From an uncultured Oscillospiraceae bacterium (GTDB lineage Bacteria; Bacillota; Clostridia; Oscillospirales; Oscillospiraceae), in assembly GCA_910587255.1 (NCBI GenBank), contig CAJUKT010000096.1, positions 1 through 64,000 on the forward strand: a DNA stretch of 64,000 nt, written 5' to 3'. This document shows, piece by piece, positions 24,999 to 33,917 of the stretch (position 1 is its first letter; every line of letters starts with the position of its first letter). Both the position numbers and the translations under genes were made by a program. Below the pieces are notes generated by a model. The model was not told the origin of the DNA, searched no databases, and saw only the letters and a program-made list of their open reading frames with translations.

Positions 24999-26189
24999 CT
25001 AACCTTTCAGAAACTCCTCCAACCGGTCCATCCCCTTCTTGATGCTGTCCAGGCTGGCGGCATAGGACCAGCGCAAAAAGCCAGGCGCACCAAAGCCGCC
25101 GCCGGGCACCGCCGCCACCAGTCCCCGCTTTAAAAGGGCCGCAGAAAAATCGTCACTGCTGCGGATAACCTCCCCATAGAGGACACGGCCCAGCTGCTTC
25201 TCAACATTCATCATAATATAAAACGCGCCCTCGGGTTTCAGGCAGCTCACACCCTCCATGCTGTTTACCCGCTTGACAATGTAATTCCGGCGCTCCTCAA
25301 ATGCACGGCGCATCTCTTCCACACAGTCCTGCGGGCCGGTGAGGGCGGCAACCGACGCGGCCTGTGATATAGAGCTGGGAGACCCAGTGGAGTTGCTGAG
25401 ATAATTACCCATCACCTTGGCAATCTTATCTTTGGACAGCAGGTAGCCGATCCGCCAGCCCGTCATGGCATAGGATTTGGACACACCGTTGATGAGGATG
25501 GTGCGCTCCTTCACATCCTCCCCCAGAGAGGCAAAGGAGACCCATTTCACCCTGTCATACAGCAGTCCATAATAAATCTCATCGGAAATAACATAGATAT
25601 CCTTCTCTACACACACCCGGGCAATGGCCTTCAGCTCCTCCTCAGAATACACCATGCCGGTAGGGTTGCAGGGATTGTTTAGGATCAGGGCCTTGGTCTT
25701 GGGTGTAACGGCAGCGGCCAGCTGCTCAGCGGTCATTTTAAATCCGGCAGACTCCTGGGCCGTGACCACCACCGGCCGTCCCCCCGCCATCTTAATCAGC
25801 TCCAGATAGCTGACCCAGAACGGTGCAGGCAGAATGACCTCGTCCCCCGGGTCCACCACCGCCCGCAGGGCGATATATACGCAGTGTTTGGCCCCGCTGG
25901 TCACCACCACCTGGGAGGGTTCATATTCCAAACCACAGTCCTCCCTCATTCGCAGGCAGACAGCCTCTTTCAGCGCCGCAGTACCTGTTGCCGGCGTGTA
26001 GCGGGTCACATTGCCGGAAATGGCCTGGATCGCCGCCGCCTTGATATGGCTAGGGGTATCGAAATCCGGCTCGCCTGCGCCAAAACCGACCACATCCACG
26101 CCGTCCGCCTTCATCTGCTTGGCCAGCATGTCCATGGCCATCGTGCTTGACACCTGCACTGCGGACGCAATCTGAGCAAGTTCTTTCAA
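24999..26189 (-). CDS. Class I aminotransferase, aspartate-aminotransferase type
   Basis: A 396-residue PLP enzyme. Motifs: NNPCNPTGMVYS (PLP phosphate and substrate region), the lysine in NGVSKSYAMTGWR, and the carboxylate-binding Arg in FLRWSYAAS. The best family fit is the bacterial aspartate/prephenate aminotransferase group. The start is a TTG at 26189 preceded by GGAGGG; longer frames start in DNA overlapping the promoter. It is monocistronic. Confidence 0.9.
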   Translation of the reverse strand: MKELAQIASAVQVSSTMAMDMLAKQMKADGVDVVGFGAGEPDFDTPSHIKAAAIQAISGNVTRYTPATGTAALKEAVCLRMREDCGLEYEPSQVVVTSGAKHCVYIALRAVVDPGDEVILPAPFWVSYLELIKMAGGRPVVVTAQESAGFKMTAEQLAAAVTPKTKALILNNPCNPTGMVYSEEELKAIARVCVEKDIYVISDEIYYGLLYDRVKWVSFASLGEDVKERTILINGVSKSYAMTGWRIGYLLSKDKIAKVMGNYLSNSTGSPSSISQAASVAALTGPQDCVEEMRRAFEERRNYIVKRVNSMEGVSCLKPEGAFYIMMNVEKQLGRVLYGEVIRSSDDFSAALLKRGLVAAVPGGGFGAPGFLRWSYAASLDSIKKGMDRLEEFLKG

Positions 26190-26219
26190 GGGAATCCCTC
26201 CAATGATTGTTTCGTGCAC

Positions 26220-26248
26220 ATTATATTCTTCACCTTGCAGAAATGCAA
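26220..26248 (-). promoter_or_regulatory. Promoter of the aspartate-type aminotransferase
   Basis: Minus strand: TTGCAT (26243-26248), 17-base spacer, perfect TATAAT (26220-26225), about 30 bases before the TTG start, which supports that start choice. Confidence 0.8.
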
Positions 26249-26317
26249 GCCCATTCCAGATTATTCTCATAGCTTTTGCAGTTTTGAAAAGGAAGCACTG
26301 CATAAACGGGCAAAGAT

Positions 26318-26347
26318 CCGCCCCGTCTGGTTGGGCAGACGGGGCGG
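26318..26347 (-). terminator. Terminator of coaX
   Basis: CCGCCCCGTCT pairs with AGACGGGGCGG over an eight-base loop, 8 bases after the stop; the minus strand continues ATCTTTG. Confidence 0.7.
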
Positions 26348-26354
26348 TCGCGGT

Positions 26355-27128
26355 TCACCGGCGGATATTTTTGCAATAGAGCTGATATAGTCCTTTCACC
26401 AACAGATCATGGTCATACTTGATCTCCCTCCGGCACAGCCGGTAGAGGGCGGACGCACGGCCCCCTGTGGCCACCACCGTGGCAGCCGGGGAACCTGCCG
26501 CCGTCTCCAAGGATTCGATCACCCGGTCAAAGGCCCCGCTGTAGCCATACAGCAATCCGGCCCGCATGGAGTCCACCGTATTGCGCCCCAAGGGGGTGTC
26601 CACCTGGGCCATGGAAATCTGCGGGAGCTGGGCTCCGTTTTGAGACAGGGCTTCCAGGGCAATGTCCACCCCGGGCATAATAGCGCAGCCCTCAAAGGTG
26701 TTGGCGCTCATGTAGGAAAATGTGACTGCGGTGCGGGAATTGATGACGATTGCAGGCGTTGGGTAAAGCGCTGAGACGGCTACGGCGGAGGCTACAATGT
26801 CGCTGCCCAGTTGGTTGTGAATCTCCGCCTTGATATTCAGCCCGGTTTTTAGTCCCGGCCCCACCACCAGAGGGGGCCGCCCTGTAAGCCTTCGGAGGGT
26901 ACGGACATATGTGCCGGTGATGGGGGGCACCACACTGGATAAAATAGCGCCGTCCACCCTGCCCAATTCCGCTTGGTAGAGGTGGAATACCCCCATCAAA
27001 TCAATGGCGCAGCGGTCGTCGGTCATTTTGGCATCCGTCTCCAGCTCCGACTGGAAGGACAATGCCCCCTCCCTGTCAAACAGTGCGATGGTGGTACGGA
27101 TATTTCCGACATCAATGGCCAGAATCAT
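26355..27128 (-). CDS. coaX: Type III pantothenate kinase
   Basis: CoaX phosphorylates pantothenate in the first step of coenzyme A synthesis. The 257-residue protein has the N-terminal nucleotide motif LAIDVGNIRTTIALFD, the central SVVPPITGTYVR, GSDIVASAVAV and GCAIMPGVDIALEALSQN motifs, and ATGGRAS at the end. The ATG at 27128 has AGGGGAGAGG upstream; the frame continues further without a site. It has its own promoter and terminator. Confidence 0.94.
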   Translation of the reverse strand: MILAIDVGNIRTTIALFDREGALSFQSELETDAKMTDDRCAIDLMGVFHLYQAELGRVDGAILSSVVPPITGTYVRTLRRLTGRPPLVVGPGLKTGLNIKAEIHNQLGSDIVASAVAVSALYPTPAIVINSRTAVTFSYMSANTFEGCAIMPGVDIALEALSQNGAQLPQISMAQVDTPLGRNTVDSMRAGLLYGYSGAFDRVIESLETAAGSPAATVVATGGRASALYRLCRREIKYDHDLLVKGLYQLYCKNIRR

Positions 27129-27153
27129 ATTCCCTCTCCCCTTTCTGCTCCCT

Positions 27154-27182
27154 ATTATACACTGCTTTATCCCTTCTGTCAC
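27154..27182 (-). promoter_or_regulatory. Promoter of coaX
   Basis: Minus strand: GTGACA (27177-27182), 17-base spacer, perfect TATAAT (27154-27159). Confidence 0.75.
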
Positions 27183-27285
27183 CCGGCTGCGGCACATTTT
27201 CCGTAATGCAATAGGGGGCGGCGCGGTACAAACCACGCCGTCCCCCGGAAATAAATATTATCCGATCTTGCAAATCATGTGCTTT

Positions 27286-28797
27286 TCAGCTCCGCCTGGC
27301 TGGGATGAGCAGCAGCGCGCCCACCTCCGCCTCCTCTCCAGGCAGCGTGTTGGCGCAGCGGATATCCTCCACCGTAGAGCCGCACGCCTTGGCAATATCC
27401 CAAAGCGCCTCTCCCCGTTCCACCCGGCGGATGACTACCGACGGCCTGGGCCCCACGGCCTGTACCTCGCTGGGTTTTACGCCGGTAACGCACGCTGCTT
27501 GCTCCTCCCGGGTAATAGTCCAGGAGAATTCCGCCTCAAATCGAACCTCCAGCCCGCCGGTGACGGGAACGGCAGTGGCCTCCCCCACCGTCCGGCAGCG
27601 GCAGGCACACTCGCACCCCTCCGGCAGCTCCACCCGGCAGGCCACAGGAATTTCCGTTTCCACCCCGCAAAGAGCGTCGTCCTCACTGAGGTAGAGGGTG
27701 CAGGCGTTCACCTGCGCTGTAAATTCCATGCCGCCCTCTGCCGGAGCGCCTGCCATCGAGAGCACAGTGGCGGCACAGTCCAGCACCTGCTTGGCAGGAA
27801 TGCCTGATTCACACAGCTTCCGGCCCATCTCCCTTCGTGCAGACCGCTCCGCCAGGGTGCACAGCCGGATAGGAGAGCGCTCCACGTCAATGGGTGCGCC
27901 AACACAATAGGCATCGCTGATAAGCTCTACGCTCCGCCGCTCCCACACAGCCGCCTGGGCCAACAGTTCCAGGGCCGTCTCCAGTTCCCCCTCCCGGACG
28001 CGGCAGTCTACACTTTTCAGCGTCACCGTCACCTCGGGTTCCGCGTCGTCAGGCACTTCGCCGATGTCAAGAATCTGGGAGTAGGGCAGCTCGAATCGTG
28101 TCTGGCAAACGCCGTCACCAGAGCGGTACACCACAGAGAGCTGCACATCTCCCTTGAGCACCAGCTTTTTCCCAATGAATTTGGAATCCGCCGTTCCCAG
28201 TTCTGCCCGACACATCAGCAGCTCCTCAATTTCAGGGCGGGAGGCTGGGGGACGAAGCACATCAGAAAATGTAAAGGCTTTTTCCGTTACGCTTGGTATA
28301 ACGCAGCACTTTTTCACCCCAATCAGCTTTTGCAGCCCGGCTTCTGTTCCCCCGGTCAGATCGGCAGACAACTCCCGGCACTCCTTTTCATAGGCGGCCG
28401 CCCACACCGAAACATTTACCCGCACCAGAATCTTCCTGGGATTGATGGTGCGGGCATCCGCAGACGGCGCCTGAAGATCAGCCAATATCGGACAGCCAGC
28501 GTGGAATCTGGGATCGTCCTGGGTACACTGTATGGGAATGGCCACCTCCAATGACCGGGGCAGTTCCTCCCCCTCGGGTATGTAAAGCACCGTCACCTTC
28601 GCCGTGCCGTTGAGACGGAGGGTCCCCTCCCCCAGCTCCTTTTCTTTAAGAAATACCTTGGCCGACGCCGACACAATGCGGGCAATATCCGGGCAGGCAT
28701 CGGGTACTATACTCTCCAGCGTCTCCTCCTGGTGAAACATCACCTGCGTAACGCTGCGGTAGCCTTCCAGCGTGACGCGTTTCAGCTCCATTTCCAT
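27286..28797 (-). CDS. SPOCS (DUF3794) domains with C-terminal LysM, spore-coat type
   Basis: A 503-residue protein built from repeated DUF3794/SPOCS modules (starts near residues 30, 160 and 320, with motifs such as VPDACPDIARIVSASAKVFL and MCRAELGTADSKFIGKKL) and ending in a LysM module (RVERGEALWDIAKACGSTV...), which binds peptidoglycan-like glycans. This layout is typical of clostridial spore-coat or cortex-associated proteins. The ATG at 28797 has AGAGGAAG upstream. The next gene upstream is spoVM, supporting a sporulation role. Confidence 0.85.
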   Translation of the reverse strand: MEMELKRVTLEGYRSVTQVMFHQEETLESIVPDACPDIARIVSASAKVFLKEKELGEGTLRLNGTAKVTVLYIPEGEELPRSLEVAIPIQCTQDDPRFHAGCPILADLQAPSADARTINPRKILVRVNVSVWAAAYEKECRELSADLTGGTEAGLQKLIGVKKCCVIPSVTEKAFTFSDVLRPPASRPEIEELLMCRAELGTADSKFIGKKLVLKGDVQLSVVYRSGDGVCQTRFELPYSQILDIGEVPDDAEPEVTVTLKSVDCRVREGELETALELLAQAAVWERRSVELISDAYCVGAPIDVERSPIRLCTLAERSARREMGRKLCESGIPAKQVLDCAATVLSMAGAPAEGGMEFTAQVNACTLYLSEDDALCGVETEIPVACRVELPEGCECACRCRTVGEATAVPVTGGLEVRFEAEFSWTITREEQAACVTGVKPSEVQAVGPRPSVVIRRVERGEALWDIAKACGSTVEDIRCANTLPGEEAEVGALLLIPARRS

Positions 28798-28889
28798 AGG
28801 CTTCCTCTCCCTTACACGTATTCTGTGCCCACTATATGAGGAAACCAGCCTGGATATGCCTGTGCCGCGGTACTTGGCGCGCCCTGCCC

Positions 28890-28961
28890 TCACTCCATAT
28901 GGAAGATTTTGCGCATCAGGCCGCATAACGCCTTCGGAAACTTCACCACCATGACCCGCAT
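28890..28961 (-). CDS. spoVM: Stage V sporulation protein SpoVM (23 aa)
   Basis: SpoVM is a tiny amphipathic helix that recognises the curved forespore membrane and anchors the SpoIVA coat base. The 23-codon frame has GAGGGGG at a good distance before the ATG at 28961. The peptide MRVMVVKFPKALCGLMRKIF keeps the pattern K-x-P-K-x-L-x-G-x-x-R of Bacillus SpoVM, including the Pro needed for its kink. It lies 92 bases upstream of the SPOCS/LysM gene on the same strand. Confidence 0.82.
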   Translation of the reverse strand: MRVMVVKFPKALCGLMRKIFHME

Positions 28962-29105
28962 GAAACTGAACCCCCTCTCTCGCTGCGGATGATATTCCAG
29001 CATATGTGGACGGAGGATGTCCTGTTCATTTATTTTTCAATAAAATACTGCGGTCAAGCCGTCAATTTTAAAGAAATCATATAGGAACCGCTTCTATCAG
29101 GCTTT

Positions 29106-29149
29106 AAAAGAAAAGGACACCCCTTTGAGCAAGGCTCAAAAGGGGTGTC
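29106..29149 (-). terminator. Terminator of the cdaA-to-rsgA super-operon
   Basis: GACACCCCTTTGAGC pairs with GCTCAAAAGGGGTGTC (one bulge), and the minus strand continues CCTTTTCTTTT. It lies just past the rsgA stop. Confidence 0.92.
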
Positions 29150-29151
29150 GC

Positions 29152-30039
29152 TTATTGATTCCTTTCCAGCTTCCAATCCGGGATCTCTTTGGCCTGCTCG
29201 TAGAGGCGGACATAGCTCCTATAGCGGCTGGGGGCAATTTCCCCCACCTCCATGGCTTTTCGAACCGCGCAGCCTCGCCCCTTCACGTGGGCACAGCCCT
29301 GAAACCGGCAGCCGTTCAGATGGGGGGCAAACTCCCGGAACGCGGCGGCCAGTTCCCCCTTCGGGATGGCCTCCAGCTGTTCCACATCAAAGGAGGAAAA
29401 ACCCGGCGTATCCGCCACCAGCCCTCCGGCTACAGGAAACAGCTCCACATGGCGGGTGGTGTGCCTACCCCGCCCCAGCTTTTCGCTGACCTCGCCCACC
29501 TCCAGTCCGAAGCCAGGCTGGAGGGCATTGAGGATGCTGGATTTTCCAACTCCCGAATTCCCCGTAAAGGCAGACACCTTGCCAGAAATTGCCGCAGCTA
29601 GACTCTCCACGCCCTCCCTTGTCTCTGCGCTTACCTGTAGGGTGACAAACCCGGCGCGGCGGTATAGCGCCGTCAGCTCGTCCGCCCTCTCCAGATCACA
29701 CTTATTAAATACAATGAGGGGCTCACAGTTCTTCCACTCCGCCATAGCCGCCATACGGTCAATGAGAAAGGGATCGGTAACAGGCACCGCGCCGGAGCAT
29801 ACGATCACCATTTGGTCGATGTTGGCCACAGCGGGACGCTGAAACTGGTTTTTTCGGGAGTGTACAGCATCTACCATCCCCGTTCCATCTTCTGTGACTG
29901 TGATCTCCACCCGGTCCCCCACCAGCGGGGTGATCCTTTGATGACGTAGTTTCCCCCGCCCCCGGCAGGGAATGACGGACCCATCCCCTAGGTCCACATA
30001 GTAAAACCCGCTCAGGGCTTTGACAATACGGCCGGTCAT
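29152..30039 (-). CDS. rsgA: Ribosome small-subunit-dependent GTPase A
   Basis: RsgA checks and releases factors during late 30S assembly. The 295-residue protein has an N-terminal OB-fold (MTGRIVKALSGFYYVDLGD), the permuted GTPase core with NKCD before the P-loop GNSGVGKSS, DTPGFSSFD, and a C-terminal zinc region (CRFQGCAHVKGRGCAV). Its start overlaps the kinase stop by four bases. Confidence 0.96.
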   Translation of the reverse strand: MTGRIVKALSGFYYVDLGDGSVIPCRGRGKLRHQRITPLVGDRVEITVTEDGTGMVDAVHSRKNQFQRPAVANIDQMVIVCSGAVPVTDPFLIDRMAAMAEWKNCEPLIVFNKCDLERADELTALYRRAGFVTLQVSAETREGVESLAAAISGKVSAFTGNSGVGKSSILNALQPGFGLEVGEVSEKLGRGRHTTRHVELFPVAGGLVADTPGFSSFDVEQLEAIPKGELAAAFREFAPHLNGCRFQGCAHVKGRGCAVRKAMEVGEIAPSRYRSYVRLYEQAKEIPDWKLERNQ

Positions 30040-32111
30040 TGTCTAAAGTCCAGAGGATAGCTGTTCACCAGTATCTCGTTAATATAGATGAACACGTTTT
30101 GCACCCCAGAGCCGGACACCTGCCGGCTGACCACAGTGTTCATGTCGGCGTCTACATTGTTGTCATATATGGTATTTTCCCCCACGATGATGGTAACGCG
30201 GACGCTTCCACTGTATGCGCTCAGATCCACCGTAATGGTCTGGGTGCTGGTGGGCACGGCGGCATCCTGCGTGGGCTCCACCGGCGGGTCGCTCTCTTCG
30301 GGCGGATCACTCTCCACAGGGGCCTCAGAGGGCGTGGGCTCCGGTATCTCTGGCCCCTTGCTCACCCACAGGTCGATGGCGGTGCCCTTATCCACCCCTT
30401 CACCCGGGTTCACGCTCTGCCACATCACGCGGCCCTCGGCGTATTCATCGCTGTAGTACGAGTCCACCTTTCCGACCTCCAAACCGAGCTGCTTGATCTG
30501 AGCCTTGGCGTCCTCAAGGGGCACGTTAAGGAATCGGATCACCGTGGCCTGCTTCTGCTCGGGGCCGGTACTGATGACAAGGGTAACTTCATCCCCCTTT
30601 TCCACTTTCATGCCATCAATGGGCGTATAAGAGATGACATAGCCTTCCGTGATGGTTTCAGAGGGGGAATACTCCATTTTTACCTGCAAGCCCATCTCGT
30701 TTTGCAGTTTCTGGAGGGCCTGCCGTACGTCCCAGCCATTTACAGGCGGCATAAACATATTGTCCTCGCCGCCGCTGATGCTTACCTTGATAACCTTATC
30801 GCCTTCCCGCACACGGGTGTTGCCCTCGGGGCTCTGCTCACAGATCTGATCCTCCGGGTAATCCGTACTGTAGACAGTCCCCTTCACCTCCAGCTTGAAA
30901 TCGCCCAAAATACTCTTGTTCTGGTCCAATTGATCCAGGGTATAGCCCAACAGATTGGGAACCTCATACTCAGGCGCCTCAGCAAATAGATCCTTGATGA
31001 AGAAATTGATGAGGAAGTAGCCCATACCGACAATAAAGATCAGAATAACCAGCACTGCCGCCACTGCGGGAAGCACTCCGCCCCGGCGGGGCGGCTCGTC
31101 ATCGTAATCGTACTCGTCCTCTTCCCGGCGCCGGCGTTCCTTCCGCTCGGCCTGCGTGGGGCGCTCCGGCTCCCGGCGCTCCACCGGCATCCGTACAGAG
31201 GCGGTGATTACTTTCGTCGGCACCACCATGGTAGGTTCATCGTCGGCATCCGCCTCTGGGGCCGCAGACACCTGGAAATCCGGGTTTTTGCGGAACTCCT
31301 TCAAATCATCCAGCATCTCCTCCGCCGAGCCGTAGCGCTGGCTCAGCTCCGGGGCCATAGCCTTCATGGTGATGGCCTCTAAAGCGCGTGGCACCTCCGG
31401 GTTCAGGTCACAGGGGGGCACGGGAATGGATTTGATGTGCTGGATGGCCACTGCTACCGGGGTGTCCCCCTCAAAGGGCAGACGGCCGGTGAGCATCTCA
31501 TACAGCACCACCCCCGCAGAGTAAATATCCGTACGGCAGTCCACATGGCTGCCCTTGGCCTGCTCCGGGGAGATATAGTGCACCGAGCCGATGGCCTCCT
31601 GGGTCATGGTATTTTGGGCGGCGCTGGCCAACTGGGCGATGCCGAAGTCGGTGACCTTTACGCTGCCGTCCCGGAGAACCATGATGTTATGGGGCTTAAT
31701 GTCCCTGTGGATGATCCCCCGGCCATGGGCATGGCTCAGCGCGCGCATGATCTGGGTAATGAAATGCTGGGCCTCCCGCCAGTTCAGGGGGGTGCCCCGG
31801 CGCTGCATATATTGCTTCAGTGTCAGCCCATCCACCAGCTCCATGACGATATAGTCCAGCCCGTCCGACCGGCTCACGTCATATACCGATACGATGTTGG
31901 CGTGGGACAGCATGGCCACCGCCTGGGACTCATCGTGGAACCGGCGGCGGAAGTCGGCATCCTGTGCCAACTCCGGCTTTAATATTTTGATAGCCACCAG
32001 CCGGTTCAGCCGGTGGCACCGGGCCTTATACACCATCGCCATGCCGCCGGTGCCAATGCACTCTAAAATCTCATATCGGTTATCGAGCATTTTACCTATG
32101 TATTGATCCAT
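30036..32111 (-). CDS. prkC: Serine/threonine protein kinase with PASTA domains
   Basis: A 691-residue membrane kinase that senses muropeptides or lipid II outside and phosphorylates targets inside; in Bacillus it triggers germination. Kinase domain residues about 10-270: GTGGMAMVYKA, IIHRDIKPHN, KVTDFGIAQ. A membrane helix lies at about 345-365. Three PASTA repeats follow (starting near YEVPNLLGYT, MFMPPVNGW, and VIRFLNVPLEDA), then a Pro/Glu linker and a beta-rich C-terminal domain. The ATG at 32111 has GAGGAGG upstream. Paired with the phosphatase just before it. Confidence 0.95.
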   Translation of the reverse strand: MDQYIGKMLDNRYEILECIGTGGMAMVYKARCHRLNRLVAIKILKPELAQDADFRRRFHDESQAVAMLSHANIVSVYDVSRSDGLDYIVMELVDGLTLKQYMQRRGTPLNWREAQHFITQIMRALSHAHGRGIIHRDIKPHNIMVLRDGSVKVTDFGIAQLASAAQNTMTQEAIGSVHYISPEQAKGSHVDCRTDIYSAGVVLYEMLTGRLPFEGDTPVAVAIQHIKSIPVPPCDLNPEVPRALEAITMKAMAPELSQRYGSAEEMLDDLKEFRKNPDFQVSAAPEADADDEPTMVVPTKVITASVRMPVERREPERPTQAERKERRRREEDEYDYDDEPPRRGGVLPAVAAVLVILIFIVGMGYFLINFFIKDLFAEAPEYEVPNLLGYTLDQLDQNKSILGDFKLEVKGTVYSTDYPEDQICEQSPEGNTRVREGDKVIKVSISGGEDNMFMPPVNGWDVRQALQKLQNEMGLQVKMEYSPSETITEGYVISYTPIDGMKVEKGDEVTLVISTGPEQKQATVIRFLNVPLEDAKAQIKQLGLEVGKVDSYYSDEYAEGRVMWQSVNPGEGVDKGTAIDLWVSKGPEIPEPTPSEAPVESDPPEESDPPVEPTQDAAVPTSTQTITVDLSAYSGSVRVTIIVGENTIYDNNVDADMNTVVSRQVSGSGVQNVFIYINEILVNSYPLDFRQ

Positions 32112-32130
32112 GGTAAAAAAGTCCTCCTCA

Positions 32131-32868
32131 TCACAGCTGCGCCAGCACAACAGTCACGTTGTCCGGCGCGCCCCGCTCCAACGCCTGCTCCAGCAGTCTC
32201 TGGCAGAACCGCTCCGGGTCCCCCTCCTGCCCGCTCAGGCATAGCAGCGTACGATCCTCCAGCATATTACTCAATCCGTCGCTGCACAATAGCAGGCGGC
32301 TTCCCGGCCGGGGTGACAGCCGGTTCAAGTCATACTCCACATGGCTGTCCACCCCCAGGGCGCGGGTGATCAGGTTCTTCTGCGGATGGCTCCTGGCCTG
32401 GTCCGGCGTGATCTCCCCCCGGTCCACCAGCATCTGCACCAGCGAGTGATCCACCGTCACCTGGCGGATTTCCCCATCCTCCAGTAAGTATCCCCTGCTG
32501 TCCCCCACATGAACCATACAGACCGCTCCGGGCAAAATCAGGGCCGCCACCAAGGTGGTACCCATGCCCGCATAAGCGGTATTTTCCGTACTTAGCTGAA
32601 ACACCCGCGTGTTAGCCCGGGAGCAGGCGTCTGACAGCACCTGCTCCCAGCGGGAGGGATCGTCCAGGCTCCCCTGGCCCAGTCCTTCCTCCACTGCGGA
32701 GGTGAATTCCTCCACCGCCACCGCACTGGCCACGCTGCCTGCCTGGGCACCGCCCATACCATCGCACACCACCAGCAGAACAGCCTCACCATCCAGATGC
32801 CGAATGGCGTAGCTATCCTGATTGTCCTTGCGCTGACAGCCTATGTCCGTCACACCACAAACTCTCAA
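32131..32868 (-). CDS. prpC: PP2C-family protein phosphatase, partner of PrkC
   Basis: A 245-residue PPM phosphatase that removes phosphates put on by PrkC. Metal-binding motifs are intact: GCQRKDNQDSYA, VVCDGMGGAQAG, HVGDSRGYLL, and LCSDGLSNML plus GAPDNVTVVLAQL at the end. Its start overlaps the rlmN stop by four bases, so translation is coupled. Confidence 0.94.
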   Translation of the reverse strand: MRVCGVTDIGCQRKDNQDSYAIRHLDGEAVLLVVCDGMGGAQAGSVASAVAVEEFTSAVEEGLGQGSLDDPSRWEQVLSDACSRANTRVFQLSTENTAYAGMGTTLVAALILPGAVCMVHVGDSRGYLLEDGEIRQVTVDHSLVQMLVDRGEITPDQARSHPQKNLITRALGVDSHVEYDLNRLSPRPGSRLLLCSDGLSNMLEDRTLLCLSGQEGDPERFCQRLLEQALERGAPDNVTVVLAQL

Positions 32869-33917
32869 GTTAATCCCTCCTCTGGGGTATGGGTCTCACC
32901 CTCCAAGATACGCCTTCGCCGCAGCTGACCGCAGGAGGCATCAATATCGCCTCCCAGCTTTCGCCGCACCGTAGCCGTGACGCCGCGGCTCTCCAGACGC
33001 TGCTGAAACTGCCGCACCCGGCGGCTCGGCTTCAATGGCGATTCCGCCACTTCGTTGAGAGGGATCAGATTTACGTGGCCCGGCTGGCCCCGCAGAAGCT
33101 CGGCCAATCGATCCGCCTGTTCATCAGAATCATTCACTGCCTCAACCATGGCATATTCATAGGAGATGCGCCGCCCGGTGGTCTCAAAATACCGCCGGCA
33201 GGTATCCATGAGCAAATCCACCCCTACGGCCCGGTTCACCGGCATAAGCTGCGAGCGAGTCTCGTCATCTGGGGCATGAAGCGAAACACTCAACGTTAAT
33301 TGTAACCCAAGCTGGGCCAGTTTGTCAATTTTCTTTACCAGCCCGCAGGTGGACAGGGAGATGTGGCGCATTCCGATATTCATCCCGTCAGGGTGATTTA
33401 TTAGGGACAAAAACCGCAAAACATGGTCAAAATTGTCCAGTGGCTCACCAATTCCCATCATTACAATGTTGGAAACCGTCTCACCGCTGTCCTTTTCGGT
33501 AAATATTACCTGATCTAAAATTTCCGCCGGGGTCAGGTCCCGAACCTTCCCACCCAGCGTAGATGCGCAGAATACGCACCCCATATTACACCCAACCTGG
33601 CTGGATACGCATACAGTATTCCCATGCTTGTAGCGCATCAAAACCGTTTCCACACAATTTCCATCGCCCAGCCGCCACAAATATTTAATAGTGCCGTCCA
33701 GCTTGGATACCTGCTTGCGCTCTACTCTGGGAACGGTGAGTACACACTCGGTCTCCAACCGCTCCCGCAGGGCGTGGGGCAAGTTTGTCATCTCACTGAA
33801 GGACTCCACCCCCTGATGAAGCCAGCGGAACACCTGCATCGCCCGAAACCTGGGCTGGCCCAGCTCCTTGAAATACACCTCCAGCTCCTCCGGCATCATG
33901 GATTTTAAATCTGTCAT
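32865..33917 (-). CDS. rlmN: Dual-specificity rRNA/tRNA adenine-C2 methyltransferase
   Basis: RlmN is a radical-SAM enzyme methylating A2503 of 23S rRNA and A37 of some tRNAs. The 350-residue protein has the iron-sulfur motif CNMGCVFC, the catalytic Cys near the C-terminal end (DIDASCGQLR) and MMGIGEPLDNFD. Start overlaps the rsmB stop by four bases. Confidence 0.96.
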   Translation of the reverse strand: MTDLKSMMPEELEVYFKELGQPRFRAMQVFRWLHQGVESFSEMTNLPHALRERLETECVLTVPRVERKQVSKLDGTIKYLWRLGDGNCVETVLMRYKHGNTVCVSSQVGCNMGCVFCASTLGGKVRDLTPAEILDQVIFTEKDSGETVSNIVMMGIGEPLDNFDHVLRFLSLINHPDGMNIGMRHISLSTCGLVKKIDKLAQLGLQLTLSVSLHAPDDETRSQLMPVNRAVGVDLLMDTCRRYFETTGRRISYEYAMVEAVNDSDEQADRLAELLRGQPGHVNLIPLNEVAESPLKPSRRVRQFQQRLESRGVTATVRRKLGGDIDASCGQLRRRRILEGETHTPEEGLT

